64,000 nucleotides of DNA from Leptospira fainei serovar Hurstbridge str. BUT 6 (GTDB lineage: Bacteria > Spirochaetota > Leptospiria > Leptospirales > Leptospiraceae). The stretch spans positions 200,001-264,000 of the forward strand of contig NZ_AKWZ02000002.1 of NCBI RefSeq assembly GCF_000306235.2. Reading direction: 5' to 3'. The notes beneath the pieces were generated by a model. It saw nothing but the letters and a program-made list of their open reading frames with translations, was not told where the DNA came from and did not search any database. Both the position numbers and the translations under genes were made by a program. Shown here piece by piece: positions 53,932 through 64,000 of this stretch. The first letter of the stretch is position 1, and every line of letters starts with the position of its first letter.

Positions 53932-55677
53932 ATGAATATGAGCAGCAGTAAACGTACGACTTATCCGGGAATCATCGCGTTTCCTGGACGTTTTTACGGC
54001 CGCTGCGTAAAAATCGGAACAAAGAAACGGCATCTCGCCCATGGAGCCTATATTCACGAATCGGAGATTCCCACAGAGCTAGAACGCTTAGAAAAAGCAA
54101 TCCTACTATCCCGCAAAGAACTTAAGGAAATTGTAAATAAGCTGAATCAGAAAGCGGAAGCTAAGGAAATGAAAGCGATTCTGGAAACCCAAGTCATTTT
54201 GACTGAAGATCCTATGCTGAATAATTCCTTCAAAGATCGGATTCAAAAACGGGGAGAAAACGCCTTTCTCGCGGTGGAAAATGCAATTCGAGAGTGGGCG
54301 GAAAAGTTTAACAAAATAGAGGACCATTTTTTTCGGGAAAGGGTAGACCATCTACAGGACATTTCTAACAGGATTCTAGAAAACCTTCTGGATAAAAAAG
54401 AAGAAGCTTCCTTCTTAACGGATTTATCCGAAGACGTCATACTCGTCGCTCGCGAATTAACTCCGTCTCAAATGATCTTGATGAATAAAAGCAGAATACG
54501 TGGGATTGCGACGGATCTCGGAGGAAAGACCGGACATATGGCGATACTCGCGAGAAATTACGGTATACCGACAATCGTCGGCTTAAAACAATTTTATGGA
54601 AGCGTAAAGGACAATGAATATGTTTTCCTGGATGGTGAAAACGGTCAGATGGTCCGGACGCCTACCATTGAAGAAGTAAAATATTACGGAGCTTCATCTC
54701 CTCTTCTTTCGGAAAGTAAATCTCAAAAACAAAAGAAAGCGATCACTAAGGACGGAATTCGAATCCGACTAAAATGCAATCTTGAGTCCGATACCGACTG
54801 GGAACAAGCCAAGAAATTGGAAGTCGACGGAGTGGGACTCTTTCGATCCGAATCCTTATTCTTAAAATACCAGGATAAAAACGTTTCGGGTGAAGAACAA
54901 TTTCAAGCGTATAAGAGAATAGCCGAGGGCTTGGATCCTAGTCCGGTATGCATACGGACCTTCGATATAGGCGCCGATAAATTTTCGACGGGAGAATTCG
55001 AAGAGAATCCTTTCCTTGGAAACCGAGGGATCCGATACAGTTTGCAAAATCCGGAATGGTTTAAAGAACAGTTACTTGCTATTTTAAGAGCTTCTGCTTT
55101 CGGAAATTTGAGTATTTTACTTCCGATGGTCACAAACCTCTCGGAAATACGGAAAACAAAAGAACTCATCGAAGAGTGTAAAAAAGAATTGTCCGGCCAA
55201 AAGGAACGGTTCAATCGAAAAATTAAATTAGGAATGATGGTAGAAACCCCGTCCGCCGTCGCGGCAATGGATATCCTATCACAAGAGGTGGATTTTTTCT
55301 CGGTCGGAACGAATGATCTACTTCAGTATTTAATGGCCGTTGATCGTAATAATGTGAACGTTTCGAATCTTTATAATCCATTTCACATTTCTTTCCTACG
55401 TTCGTTAACGCAGATTGTCGAAACCGCTTGGAAATATGAAAAGCCGTTAAGCATTTGCGGAGAGATTGCGTCCGATACGACGTTCACGATTTTATTATTG
55501 GGATTAGGTTTTCGCGAATTGTCGGTATCCCTCCCGTTTGTCGGAGGAATCAGGAATATTCTCGCCTCTACCGGGCTCAAGCAAGCGACTTTTCTAGTGC
55601 GCAAAGTCATGGAACTTTCGGAACTAGAAGACTATGAAGCAATCGAAGCCTTCCTTTTTAGCAAACATTTGGAGTAA
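53932..55677 (+). CDS. ptsI: PTS enzyme I (phosphoenolpyruvate-protein phosphotransferase)
   Basis: Protein of 581 residues. N-terminal HPr-binding helical region, then the phosphorylated His202 in LGGKTGHMAILARNYGIPT (usual form GGRTSHTAI), and the PEP-binding C-terminal barrel with FRSESLFL, RTFDIGADK, NPFLGNRGIR, MVETPSAV, VGTNDLLQY and the catalytic Cys in ICGEIAS. It takes phosphate from PEP to HPr. No HPr or sugar-permease gene is adjacent, so it may serve a regulatory PTS. Not a nitrogen-type PtsP, since no GAF domain is present. Confidence 0.93.
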   Translation: MNMSSSKRTTYPGIIAFPGRFYGRCVKIGTKKRHLAHGAYIHESEIPTELERLEKAILLSRKELKEIVNKLNQKAEAKEMKAILETQVILTEDPMLNNSFKDRIQKRGENAFLAVENAIREWAEKFNKIEDHFFRERVDHLQDISNRILENLLDKKEEASFLTDLSEDVILVARELTPSQMILMNKSRIRGIATDLGGKTGHMAILARNYGIPTIVGLKQFYGSVKDNEYVFLDGENGQMVRTPTIEEVKYYGASSPLLSESKSQKQKKAITKDGIRIRLKCNLESDTDWEQAKKLEVDGVGLFRSESLFLKYQDKNVSGEEQFQAYKRIAEGLDPSPVCIRTFDIGADKFSTGEFEENPFLGNRGIRYSLQNPEWFKEQLLAILRASAFGNLSILLPMVTNLSEIRKTKELIEECKKELSGQKERFNRKIKLGMMVETPSAVAAMDILSQEVDFFSVGTNDLLQYLMAVDRNNVNVSNLYNPFHISFLRSLTQIVETAWKYEKPLSICGEIASDTTFTILLLGLGFRELSVSLPFVGGIRNILASTGLKQATFLVRKVMELSELEDYEAIEAFLFSKHLE

Positions 55678-55722
55678 AAAATATAGAACGATTCACTCCA
55701 CTAATTCTTTCTCGCTAATATT

Positions 55723-56400
55723 TTATTCTTCCGTAACTTGCTGATAATCCAGAGAAAGAAACAAAAATGGCGAATGTATCTGCTCTTTCTCCTGTAGAAA
55801 AACCGCACCCAGTCCTTCATTCGGTTTCATGAAATGTAGATAAGACTGTTTTTCCGTGCGAAGAAAAAAATTCCCTTTCGCATTGAATTTAAATGAAAGT
55901 TCCGAAACCCATTTTAGCAATGCTGGAAGATTTCTGGCAGTAGAATCTCCGGTGCGAAACATCGAAAGATATTGCCTTCCCTTCCAGGTTCCCGTGAAAT
56001 TAAATCCGTCCCCCGGAAGGATCGGAACTATTTGATTGTCAGTATCGCAATCGACCGTTCTAGAATATGTTAGAGAAGGTAAATTCCCTAAAACGGTCGG
56101 CAAAAACGCATCGAATTCGACGCCGTTGATCTCTTCCTTTCCGGCGATGAGGCAGAGTCCTTTTTTAAAACCGGAAGTGAGTCCTTGAACTTTCAGGACC
56201 TGCTTCTCCGCAGTTGTCAAAGCCATCTCTCCCCGACTCAGTAAGAACGCCAAACTCAAGGGCGAAAACTCGGTGAGTTTAGAAAAGTCCCAAACTTCGG
56301 CGCTTTTTAACGGTGAAAAATACAAATTATCCAACGCATACACGTCCGAATGTCCATAGGGTTCAAATACGGAAGGCTGCCGAATAAAAGACTGTATCAT
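55723..56400 (-). CDS. protein of unknown function, Leptospira-type
   Basis: Protein of 225 residues without signal peptide or membrane helix. Mixed alpha-beta sequence with DFSKLTEFSPLSLAFLL near the N-terminus and LSYSRT-like and WKGRQYLSMFRTGDS blocks later. No domain recognised; the pattern is not typical of transcription factors or enzymes I know. It stands downstream of the acyl-CoA ligase but beyond its terminator. Confidence 0.6.
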   Translation of the reverse strand: MIQSFIRQPSVFEPYGHSDVYALDNLYFSPLKSAEVWDFSKLTEFSPLSLAFLLSRGEMALTTAEKQVLKVQGLTSGFKKGLCLIAGKEEINGVEFDAFLPTVLGNLPSLTYSRTVDCDTDNQIVPILPGDGFNFTGTWKGRQYLSMFRTGDSTARNLPALLKWVSELSFKFNAKGNFFLRTEKQSYLHFMKPNEGLGAVFLQEKEQIHSPFLFLSLDYQQVTEE

Positions 56401-56437
56401 GCTTTAACTATCGGACAGACGGAAAAAATGGGACGGC

Positions 56438-56470
56438 AAAAAAATGCCCGAGGCGGAATCCTCGGGCATT
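56438..56470 (-). terminator. Rho-independent terminator after the acyl-CoA ligase
   Basis: On the minus strand a perfect 9-base stem (56460-56468 with 56445-56453, six-base loop, extended by two A-T pairs) is followed by seven T. It lies about 27 bases after the ligase stop codon. Confidence 0.93.
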
Positions 56471-56496
56471 CTTACGGAAAATATGGTAGGTGAAGC

Positions 56497-58536
<2,040 letters not shown>

Positions 58537-58706
58537 GAATCATAACTCTCCTGATTTTTACTATGGGGTTTTTTTAGGTTTCCGGCGGAACCCGATTTAC
58601 GGTCCCCAGGATAAAAGGCGAACCCTAGAGATAAATCCTTTTTTTTAATGCTTTGTCGAAGAGATCAAGAGTTATTTATGTGGATCGTTATGCATAATTG
58701 AGAGTT

Positions 58707-59213
58707 TTAGGGAGATTCGAGCCAGTTTCGCAGGCGCCCTCGTAAAACCGGGAGATCTTTTTCAGAGATCCCGTATTGGAAATGTAGGCGTTTTCCGGAT
58801 TTGCTAAATACGAAAAGGGCGGGCTGACCCTCTATCTTCAAAAGGTTCACTAATTTCCACTCCGGATCCAGGAGACTAGGGTAATCCATTCCGAATTCCT
58901 TAGCTGCGTTCTTAATCTCCTGTATGCTTAATCCGTTTTCCGTATTTACTCCCAAAATTTTAGCGTTCTTACCGTGAAGGTCTTTTTTGAGGTTTTCTAC
59001 GACCGGCACGGCTTTTTTACAAGGCTCGCACCAACTCGCCCAAAAATCCAAAATCAGAAGCTGCCCTTGGTATTCGGAGAGCTGGTGAGATCGACCGTCC
59101 CAATCTTCAAGCGCTATTTTATAAATCGCTGCGTCTTCTCCTCTTGAGCAAGAACATACCGTTAAACTGAAAATGATTGCGAGAGAAAGAGTGGCGAGAA
59201 GTCTAAAGCTCAT
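58707..59213 (-). CDS. TlpA/ResA-like thioredoxin-fold lipoprotein
   Basis: Protein of 168 residues: signal sequence LLATLSLAIIFSLTVC followed by SC, with lipidation at Cys20 or Cys22. The thioredoxin fold has its redox pair in WASWCEPCKK (Cys62, Cys65). Such periplasmic proteins reduce disulfides, often for cytochrome c maturation. A TTG further upstream (59231) extends the frame by six residues; ATG 59213 gives a normal signal sequence. Single gene. Confidence 0.9.
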   Translation of the reverse strand: MSFRLLATLSLAIIFSLTVCSCSRGEDAAIYKIALEDWDGRSHQLSEYQGQLLILDFWASWCEPCKKAVPVVENLKKDLHGKNAKILGVNTENGLSIQEIKNAAKEFGMDYPSLLDPEWKLVNLLKIEGQPALFVFSKSGKRLHFQYGISEKDLPVLRGRLRNWLESP

Positions 59214-59334
59214 CCTCTCCAGAATGCTCAATCCCGAGACACCTTCAAGCTAAATCCGCATCTTTCCCCAAAGAGTCCCGATCTTCCTTGCCAGGACGAC
59301 TGTAGCTAGTAAAATAGGGGAATCGTTTTCACTC

Positions 59335-59745
59335 GTGTACAGTTCGATTTATAATTACTTTCTATCCTTTCAAGAATTTGAAGGTTATTTGGGAGGATCT
59401 CGGTTTTCCGGTAAAGGAATCACCGCAATGCCCGTTTTTTCCGACTCGCGACAAACGATTCCGACTGCCCATTTTGAATGGTCGACCAAAAAAGGATTCT
59501 CCTTGAACGTGAACTCATCCGAATTCTCGTCGGTTCACGATCGAGAGGGATGGAACGAATCGGATTGGGAAAGGAAAGAGGACTTATTCAGATTCACTCC
59601 CAACGACAAGGAAGAAGTATTCTTCCAAGCGCTGGATAGAAATAGAATGCACATGCTTTGGAAGTCGGATCGAGGTATCGTTTTTTCCGGAACATTAGAA
59701 CGAGTCAAAACCGGAATCTTACGGAAACTATTCGGAAATTTCTAA
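59335..59745 (+). CDS. protein of unknown function
   Basis: Protein of 136 residues from GTG 59335. Hydrophilic, beta-type with aromatic residues (YNYFLSFQEFEGYLGG, TAHFEWSTKKGFSLNV). No signal peptide, no domain recognised. It converges with the GT4 gene, overlapping it by four bases at their ends. Confidence 0.6.
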   Translation: MYSSIYNYFLSFQEFEGYLGGSRFSGKGITAMPVFSDSRQTIPTAHFEWSTKKGFSLNVNSSEFSSVHDREGWNESDWERKEDLFRFTPNDKEEVFFQALDRNRMHMLWKSDRGIVFSGTLERVKTGILRKLFGNF

Positions 59746-60911
59746 TTCGATTTGCCTTTTAGGAACTCGAGAAAAACGTCTCGAGTCAATTTTGCCGAAT
59801 GAAGCATTTCAAATTTCTTTAAATTAGGCTTCGGTAATTTCCAAGGTTTGGTGCAAAAGCTTTGTAGCGCCTCAGCCCATTTTCGAGGGTCATCCGTTTT
59901 TTTGTAAGTGATCGATTTTCCCCCGATTTCGCGAAAAACCTGCAAATCGGAAACTATACATTGTTTTCCATGCGCCAATGCTTCCACTAAGGGAATTCCG
60001 AATCCTTCATATAGAGAAGGAAACAGGAATAAATCGGCCTTAGAATATAAATAATGCAATTCTTCATCGGAGGGCGCTTCGATCCAAAGCATTTTTCCCG
60101 ATTTGCTTTCCGCTCGCATTGCTTCCACTAACTCCGGAGTTTCCCATCCGGCTTTACCTGCATGTACCCAAAGCCGAGGCTTACGACCGGCCATCGTTAA
60201 GTATTCCTGATAGGCCTGTCTTAAAAAACCGTAATTCTTTCTAGGTTCCACCGTAGATACCGATAGAAAAAATTTGGATGGAAGATTTGCAAGGCGTTTC
60301 GTCGGAGGCTTGGTTGGAGCTCGTAGAATGTCTTCGGGATCGTAACCGGGATATACGACCGTAATTTTACTTTCTGGAATTTTAAAATACGATTTTGCCT
60401 CGTCCCCGACTGCTCTCGAAATCGGAAGAATTTTATCGGCTCGCTTTGCGCTCCACCGAATTAACAAAGCTTGCTGCAACCGAGCGAGCCATCTCATCGT
60501 ATTCGGAAATTTATAAATCACGAAATCGACGCAGGTAACCACCGCGGGAATATTGCCCGGAAAAAAAGGGGGTAAAACTTGCTGAGTTCCCCAAAAGAGA
60601 TCGATCCCGTTCCGGCGTAAAAGCCAAGGAAGCTCGAGGCCGAAGTACAGCCCCCCTTTTCTGGCGAGATAACCTTGCCCTATCTCCAGCCGGACATTCT
60701 CTAGTTTTATCAGGCTAGAGTGACTTGCATGTAACGGACGATTTGAAAAAAGGCGAAAGCTGAAACGGGGATCTCCTTCGAAGCCTTTTAGGGTGGCGGA
60801 GATTAATCTTCCGACGCCTGAGACAGGGGTGGATAATGGCCTTGCATCCACTCCTATTACAAAAGGTTTTAGCGACTTCTTTAAATTATCGGTCTTTCGT
60901 TTTCCGTTCAA
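59742..60911 (-). CDS. GT4-family glycosyltransferase
   Basis: Protein of 389 residues with the GT-B fold. Donor-site motifs: STVEPRKNYGFL in the C-terminal half, and FPSLYEGFGIPLVEALAHG (the EX7E motif). It probably adds a sugar in LPS, O-antigen or exopolysaccharide assembly. No sugar specificity can be stated. A CysQ-like phosphatase gene lies upstream with 28 bases between them. Confidence 0.92.
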   Translation of the reverse strand: MNGKRKTDNLKKSLKPFVIGVDARPLSTPVSGVGRLISATLKGFEGDPRFSFRLFSNRPLHASHSSLIKLENVRLEIGQGYLARKGGLYFGLELPWLLRRNGIDLFWGTQQVLPPFFPGNIPAVVTCVDFVIYKFPNTMRWLARLQQALLIRWSAKRADKILPISRAVGDEAKSYFKIPESKITVVYPGYDPEDILRAPTKPPTKRLANLPSKFFLSVSTVEPRKNYGFLRQAYQEYLTMAGRKPRLWVHAGKAGWETPELVEAMRAESKSGKMLWIEAPSDEELHYLYSKADLFLFPSLYEGFGIPLVEALAHGKQCIVSDLQVFREIGGKSITYKKTDDPRKWAEALQSFCTKPWKLPKPNLKKFEMLHSAKLTRDVFLEFLKGKSN

Positions 60912-60939
60912 AGTGCGCGAACTTCCTTATCTGAAATAT

Positions 60940-61797
60940 TTACCAATATTCACGAACGGAACCTTGTAGTCTAGCTCCATTATCTTTCCAAAATTCTTGG
61001 ACTATCTCTCTTTTTCCGGCCAAAAGACCCACGCTTAATTTCGATTTTAGAAAATCAAAAGGCAATCCGGTCTTTATTTCGATGTCGGATCCGCCGGACG
61101 CTCGGAGAATTGCGACACCTCCCGCAATGTCCCAATCATTCTTAGGTCGCAAAGAAAGAGTCAATGGCGTTTTGGCGACGGCGACTAACGCTAATTTATA
61201 AGCGATAGAACCCGTGGACTTAGTTTTATATTGGGTCCCGAAACTCGTCTTGTCGAACAGTCCGGCTCTAGATTCTGAAACCGAGACTAGAATTTCTTTC
61301 AAAGGCGGAATTTCGGCTTCTTCTAAAAACCTATGAGAAAGATTCCAGTCGATCTCTCGGCTCGAAAAAGGAGGTTCCAAAACTTGGTATCCCGCTCCGA
61401 GGTTTTCCCTTCCCCAAAAAAACTCGCCGCTAGCAGGGTTCATGATGATGCCGAAAATCGGTCTTCCTTCCCGAACTAAACCTAAACTCAATGCGAATTC
61501 CGGATTCTTTGCGACAAATTCGCGGGTGCCGTCAATCGGATCTAAAATCCAAACTCGTCCGAAACGATGAGTCTCTTGATCAAAGGGAAGAATCTCTTCC
61601 TCCGAAAAAACGGGGTCTCCGAATTTTTGACGAATTCCTTCGACTAAAATTCTGTTTGCAGCCAGATCGGCTTCGGTTACGGGATCTCCCTTGGTTTTTT
61701 CTCGAACCGAGAATTCACTACGATATATCCGGAGAATCTCATCCGCAGCCTCGAGCACGAGTCTTGATACGATATGAGCTTCTTCCGGAAATCGCAT
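60940..61797 (-). CDS. inositol monophosphatase-family phosphatase, CysQ-like
   Basis: Protein of 285 residues. Metal-site motifs of the family: DPVTEADLAANR, SEEEILP, WILDPIDGTREF and KNDWDIAGGVAIL. In CysQ members these bind two or three Mg ions to dephosphorylate 3'-phosphoadenosine-5'-phosphate; other members use inositol phosphates. The WDIAGG block and the DGTREF variant favour CysQ. The start ATG is at 61797. Small gaps (9 and 28 bases) link it to the secreted protein before and GT4 after. Confidence 0.88.
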   Translation of the reverse strand: MRFPEEAHIVSRLVLEAADEILRIYRSEFSVREKTKGDPVTEADLAANRILVEGIRQKFGDPVFSEEEILPFDQETHRFGRVWILDPIDGTREFVAKNPEFALSLGLVREGRPIFGIIMNPASGEFFWGRENLGAGYQVLEPPFSSREIDWNLSHRFLEEAEIPPLKEILVSVSESRAGLFDKTSFGTQYKTKSTGSIAYKLALVAVAKTPLTLSLRPKNDWDIAGGVAILRASGGSDIEIKTGLPFDFLKSKLSVGLLAGKREIVQEFWKDNGARLQGSVREYW

Positions 61798-61806
61798 TCC
61801 TGAAGA

Positions 61807-62253
61807 TTATTTTGCCTGGCTCGAAGGAGACGCAGGTTGCTGTTTGTCTTCCTTGTGTGTCTCTTCTTCTAAATTATCAGGACGAACGTAGAAGACTTCG
61901 TTCGTAGGTGTCTGAAGATATAATTCCGGATCCATTAGATACGTATAAAATACGATATAAGTTTTATACTTAACGTATACTGAAAACGTACCTTTTTGCT
62001 GCTCGTACTGGAGCGAATCGGCCGTTAGACCTTTCGTATATTCTTTGTAATCCAGATACTTTCGGTGAAGACTGTATTTAAGAGCCGAAAGAAGATTCTT
62101 TTCCAGAGTGGCCTTTTTAGCTGCCTCCGAGATTTTTCGGTTCTTATTAAATTCTTCTACCTTGTTGAATTCTTCCACTAGACCGGTTACTTTTCCTGCT
62201 AGGAGGGGGCTTGCCAAGCCTAAGGCAAGAGCTGCTACTAAGATCCGTTTCAT
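61807..62253 (-). CDS. exported protein of unknown function
   Basis: Protein of 148 residues with a signal peptide (RILVAALALGLASPLLAG). The mature part has a duplicated phrase VEEFNK and a C-terminal Ser/Pro/Gln tail. A helical, Lys/Glu-rich body precedes a Tyr-rich block (VYVKYKTYIVFYTYLM). No domain recognised. It starts 62 bases after pcrA and 9 bases precede the CysQ-like gene, so the four genes from pcrA to GT4 may form one unit. Confidence 0.72.
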   Translation of the reverse strand: MKRILVAALALGLASPLLAGKVTGLVEEFNKVEEFNKNRKISEAAKKATLEKNLLSALKYSLHRKYLDYKEYTKGLTADSLQYEQQKGTFSVYVKYKTYIVFYTYLMDPELYLQTPTNEVFYVRPDNLEEETHKEDKQQPASPSSQAK

Positions 62254-62314
62254 TGGTTTTCCTGTGTTCCTTAGGATAATTATCGGTTTTTAGAAGGAGG
62301 AACTTTTCCTTCCG

Positions 62315-64000
62315 TTATAATTTCTCTAAGGGGGTATAGGCAAGGAAAAAGTTCTTTTCCACCCCCCCAAACCTGATTTTGACTTTTCGGTTCTTCCCGT
62401 TCCCGGAGACTCCGGCAACGATTCCCACGCCAAACTGCGCATGCCTAACACGATCTCCCTCTCCGATTTCGGCTTCTTCACCTAAGGGACTGGCTGTACC
62501 CGAATCTTCCGAGTTCCGACCCTTTTTTAACGAAGAATCTCCCGCGCCCTCCCAAGCCACAGGGGGGCCTTCCGGCATCCTGACCCCCCTTCTTGTAAAT
62601 ACGGCGTCTTGCCCGAAACATTCCTGAGGAATTTCCGGTAAAAAGCGAGAGGGAATTCGCGGTTCTACTTTTCCGAACTTTCGAGAATATCTACAATAAC
62701 TTAGATATAGTTTTTTTCTAGCTCGAGTCAGGGCTACGTAGAACAGCCTACGCTCTTCCTGCTCGCCTTTCGGTTCGTCAAGACTCATCGAATGCGGAAA
62801 GGTCCCTTCTTCTAAGCCGGTCAGAAAGACCGTCGGGAACTCCAATCCTTTTGCATTATGTACCGTCATCAGATGAACGTAATCGGTAAGTTGAGCAGTG
62901 TCCTCCTCGGACGTAAGAAGGCTAATCTGATTAAGGTATTCCTCTAAATTCGGAGAATCTTCACGCTCTTCATATTCGGCAATGGAGTTCACGAATTCTC
63001 GAACGTTTTCGACTCTAGAAACGGCCTCTTCATCTTGAGAGTTTCGCTCAGTGTATTCCACCCAACCCGATCGTTCAATGACCTGTAACGCAATCTTAGA
63101 AGGAAGCTCTCCTTTCTCTTTCATTTCAATCAGGTCTTCGAATAGATGATAAAGTTCTTTCGCTTTCGCGATGCCGGCTTTTTTTAACGGTAGATCCGGA
63201 TGTCCCAGCGCCTCTAAAAAGGAAAATCCTCGATCTATGGAAAACTCCCTCATTTTCTCGATAGAGGCGTCCCCGATTCCCCTTGGCGGATTATTCACGA
63301 TTCTCAGGAGAGATGTCGAATCCAGAGGATTGGCAACCACATTCAAATACGCTACCATATCTTTGATCTCAGCCCGATCGAAAAATCGAAATCCTCCGAA
63401 GATCTTGTACGGTATACCAGCGGATCTGAGACTTTCCTCGTAATATCTCGACTGGGCGTTCGTTCTATAAAATATGGCAAAATCCTTATAATCGGCTCCT
63501 CTGGCCGCTTCCGAGCGAATTTTTTTTACCGCGTCATACGCCTCTTCGTTTTCGTTTTCGAACTCGGAAAGAGTTACCGGCTCGCCTTCCGGATTGTTGG
63601 TAAAGAGCTCTTTCTCTTTACGATCAGGATTATTGGAAATCACCTTCGAGGCAGCTCTTATAATTCGCCCGGAGGAACGATAATTCTCTTCCAATTTAAC
63701 CACGAACGAATTCGGATAATCATGTTCGAAATTTAGAATATTCGAAATATCAGCGCCTCTCCAGGAATATATGGATTGATCGTCGTCACCCACCACGCAT
63801 AAATTGCCGCGATCTCCGGCGAGCAATCGAACCAGACGGTATTGAACCTTATTCGTATCCTGATATTCGTCCACCATGACGTATCTCCAACGTTCCTGAT
63901 ACTTCGATAATATCGAAGGCTGCTCTTCGAACAATCGAACGACTCTCAATATCAAATCTCCGAAATCGAAGGCCTGGTTTTTTTGTTTTCTAAATTCGTA
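62315..64000 (-). CDS. pcrA: PcrA/UvrD-type DNA helicase, C-terminal part
   Basis: The frame runs off the right edge; about 561 residues are seen, the N-terminal ATP-binding motif I being outside. Visible SF1A motifs: DEYQDTN (II), VVGDDDQSIYSWRGAD (III), ENYRSSGRIIRA (IV), MTVHNAKGLEF (V) and FYVALTRARKKL (VI). The C-terminal end GEGDRVRHAQFGVGIV matches the RNA-polymerase-binding tail of PcrA/UvrD. It unwinds DNA 3' to 5' in repair and replication. PcrA and UvrD names are not separable here. Confidence 0.94.
   Translation of the reverse strand, partial: YEFRKQKNQAFDFGDLILRVVRLFEEQPSILSKYQERWRYVMVDEYQDTNKVQYRLVRLLAGDRGNLCVVGDDDQSIYSWRGADISNILNFEHDYPNSFVVKLEENYRSSGRIIRAASKVISNNPDRKEKELFTNNPEGEPVTLSEFENENEEAYDAVKKIRSEAARGADYKDFAIFYRTNAQSRYYEESLRSAGIPYKIFGGFRFFDRAEIKDMVAYLNVVANPLDSTSLLRIVNNPPRGIGDASIEKMREFSIDRGFSFLEALGHPDLPLKKAGIAKAKELYHLFEDLIEMKEKGELPSKIALQVIERSGWVEYTERNSQDEEAVSRVENVREFVNSIAEYEEREDSPNLEEYLNQISLLTSEEDTAQLTDYVHLMTVHNAKGLEFPTVFLTGLEEGTFPHSMSLDEPKGEQEERRLFYVALTRARKKLYLSYCRYSRKFGKVEPRIPSRFLPEIPQECFGQDAVFTRRGVRMPEGPPVAWEGAGDSSLKKGRNSEDSGTASPLGEEAEIGEGDRVRHAQFGVGIVAGVSGNGKNRKVKIRFGGVEKNFFLAYTPLEKL

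Overview
The window is chromosomal DNA of a Leptospira species. The evidence is many Leptospira-type families: two FecR-domain proteins, one of them matching LipL45, each upstream of an OmpL47-type repeat protein; two DUF1574 proteins beside MBOAT acyltransferases; spirochaete-style lipoprotein signals; and flagellar FliS. Core genes (lpxC, lipA, purN, purH, pcrA) fit the same group. The base composition looks moderate and the gene density is high. I cannot name the species, but the composition and the secreted GH5 enzyme would suit a non-interrogans (P2 or saprophytic) lineage.

Layout. 1-600: truncated IS481-family transposase running off the left edge. 726-3023: OmpL47-like and LysM/FecR envelope pair. 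3264-9056: small secreted protein, DoxX, a GH5 lipoprotein with a three-fold repeat tail, a polyprenyl-phosphate glycosyltransferase/GtrA fusion and a DJ-1 protein. 9208-12306: NYN nuclease, MBOAT and DUF1574 O-acyltransferase operon. 12381-16066: voltage-sensor-like membrane protein, thioesterase, patatin, Mpo1-like protein and TetR. 16168-21856: glpD, a membrane SpoIIE phosphatase with TPRs, and an alkyl-DHAP-synthase-like flavoprotein. 21933-28224: TPR protein, envelope lipoprotein and enoyl-CoA hydratase, opposite an unknown membrane protein and a cysteine-desulfurase-like gene. 28420-33447: TetR with an operator-promoter, thiolase, dGTPase, DedA, HNH and a lipoprotein.

33453-34853: flagellar chaperone operon (fliS, FlgN/FliT-like, J-domain). 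34941-39276: purN, purH, two envelope genes and a transaldolase. 39386-42597: second MBOAT/DUF1574 cassette behind a pseudouridine synthase. 42715-43940: lipA and a small gene. 44034-46614: second FecR (LipL45)/OmpL47-type pair. 46709-49336: PQQ-type sugar dehydrogenase and an unusual radical SAM protein. 49612-51677: three tandem AIM24/TIGR00266 genes. 51781-55677: SDR, lpxC and PTS enzyme I. 55723-64000: unknown protein, long-chain acyl-CoA ligase, TlpA-like lipoprotein, GT4, CysQ-like phosphatase, a secreted protein and the C-terminal part of PcrA/UvrD.

Themes: envelope building and surface-glycan modification (GT2-GtrA, GT4, lpxC, two MBOAT/SGNH-like cassettes), lipid metabolism (glpD, alkyl-DHAP synthase-like, thiolase, enoyl-CoA hydratase, acyl-CoA ligase, patatin) and internally duplicated outer-membrane/periplasmic gene pairs. 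No CRISPR array, rRNA or tRNA gene was seen. The strongest candidates for something under-described are the duplicated MBOAT-DUF1574 and FecR-OmpL47 cassettes, the CX8CX2C radical SAM protein, and the J-domain gene inside the fliS operon.
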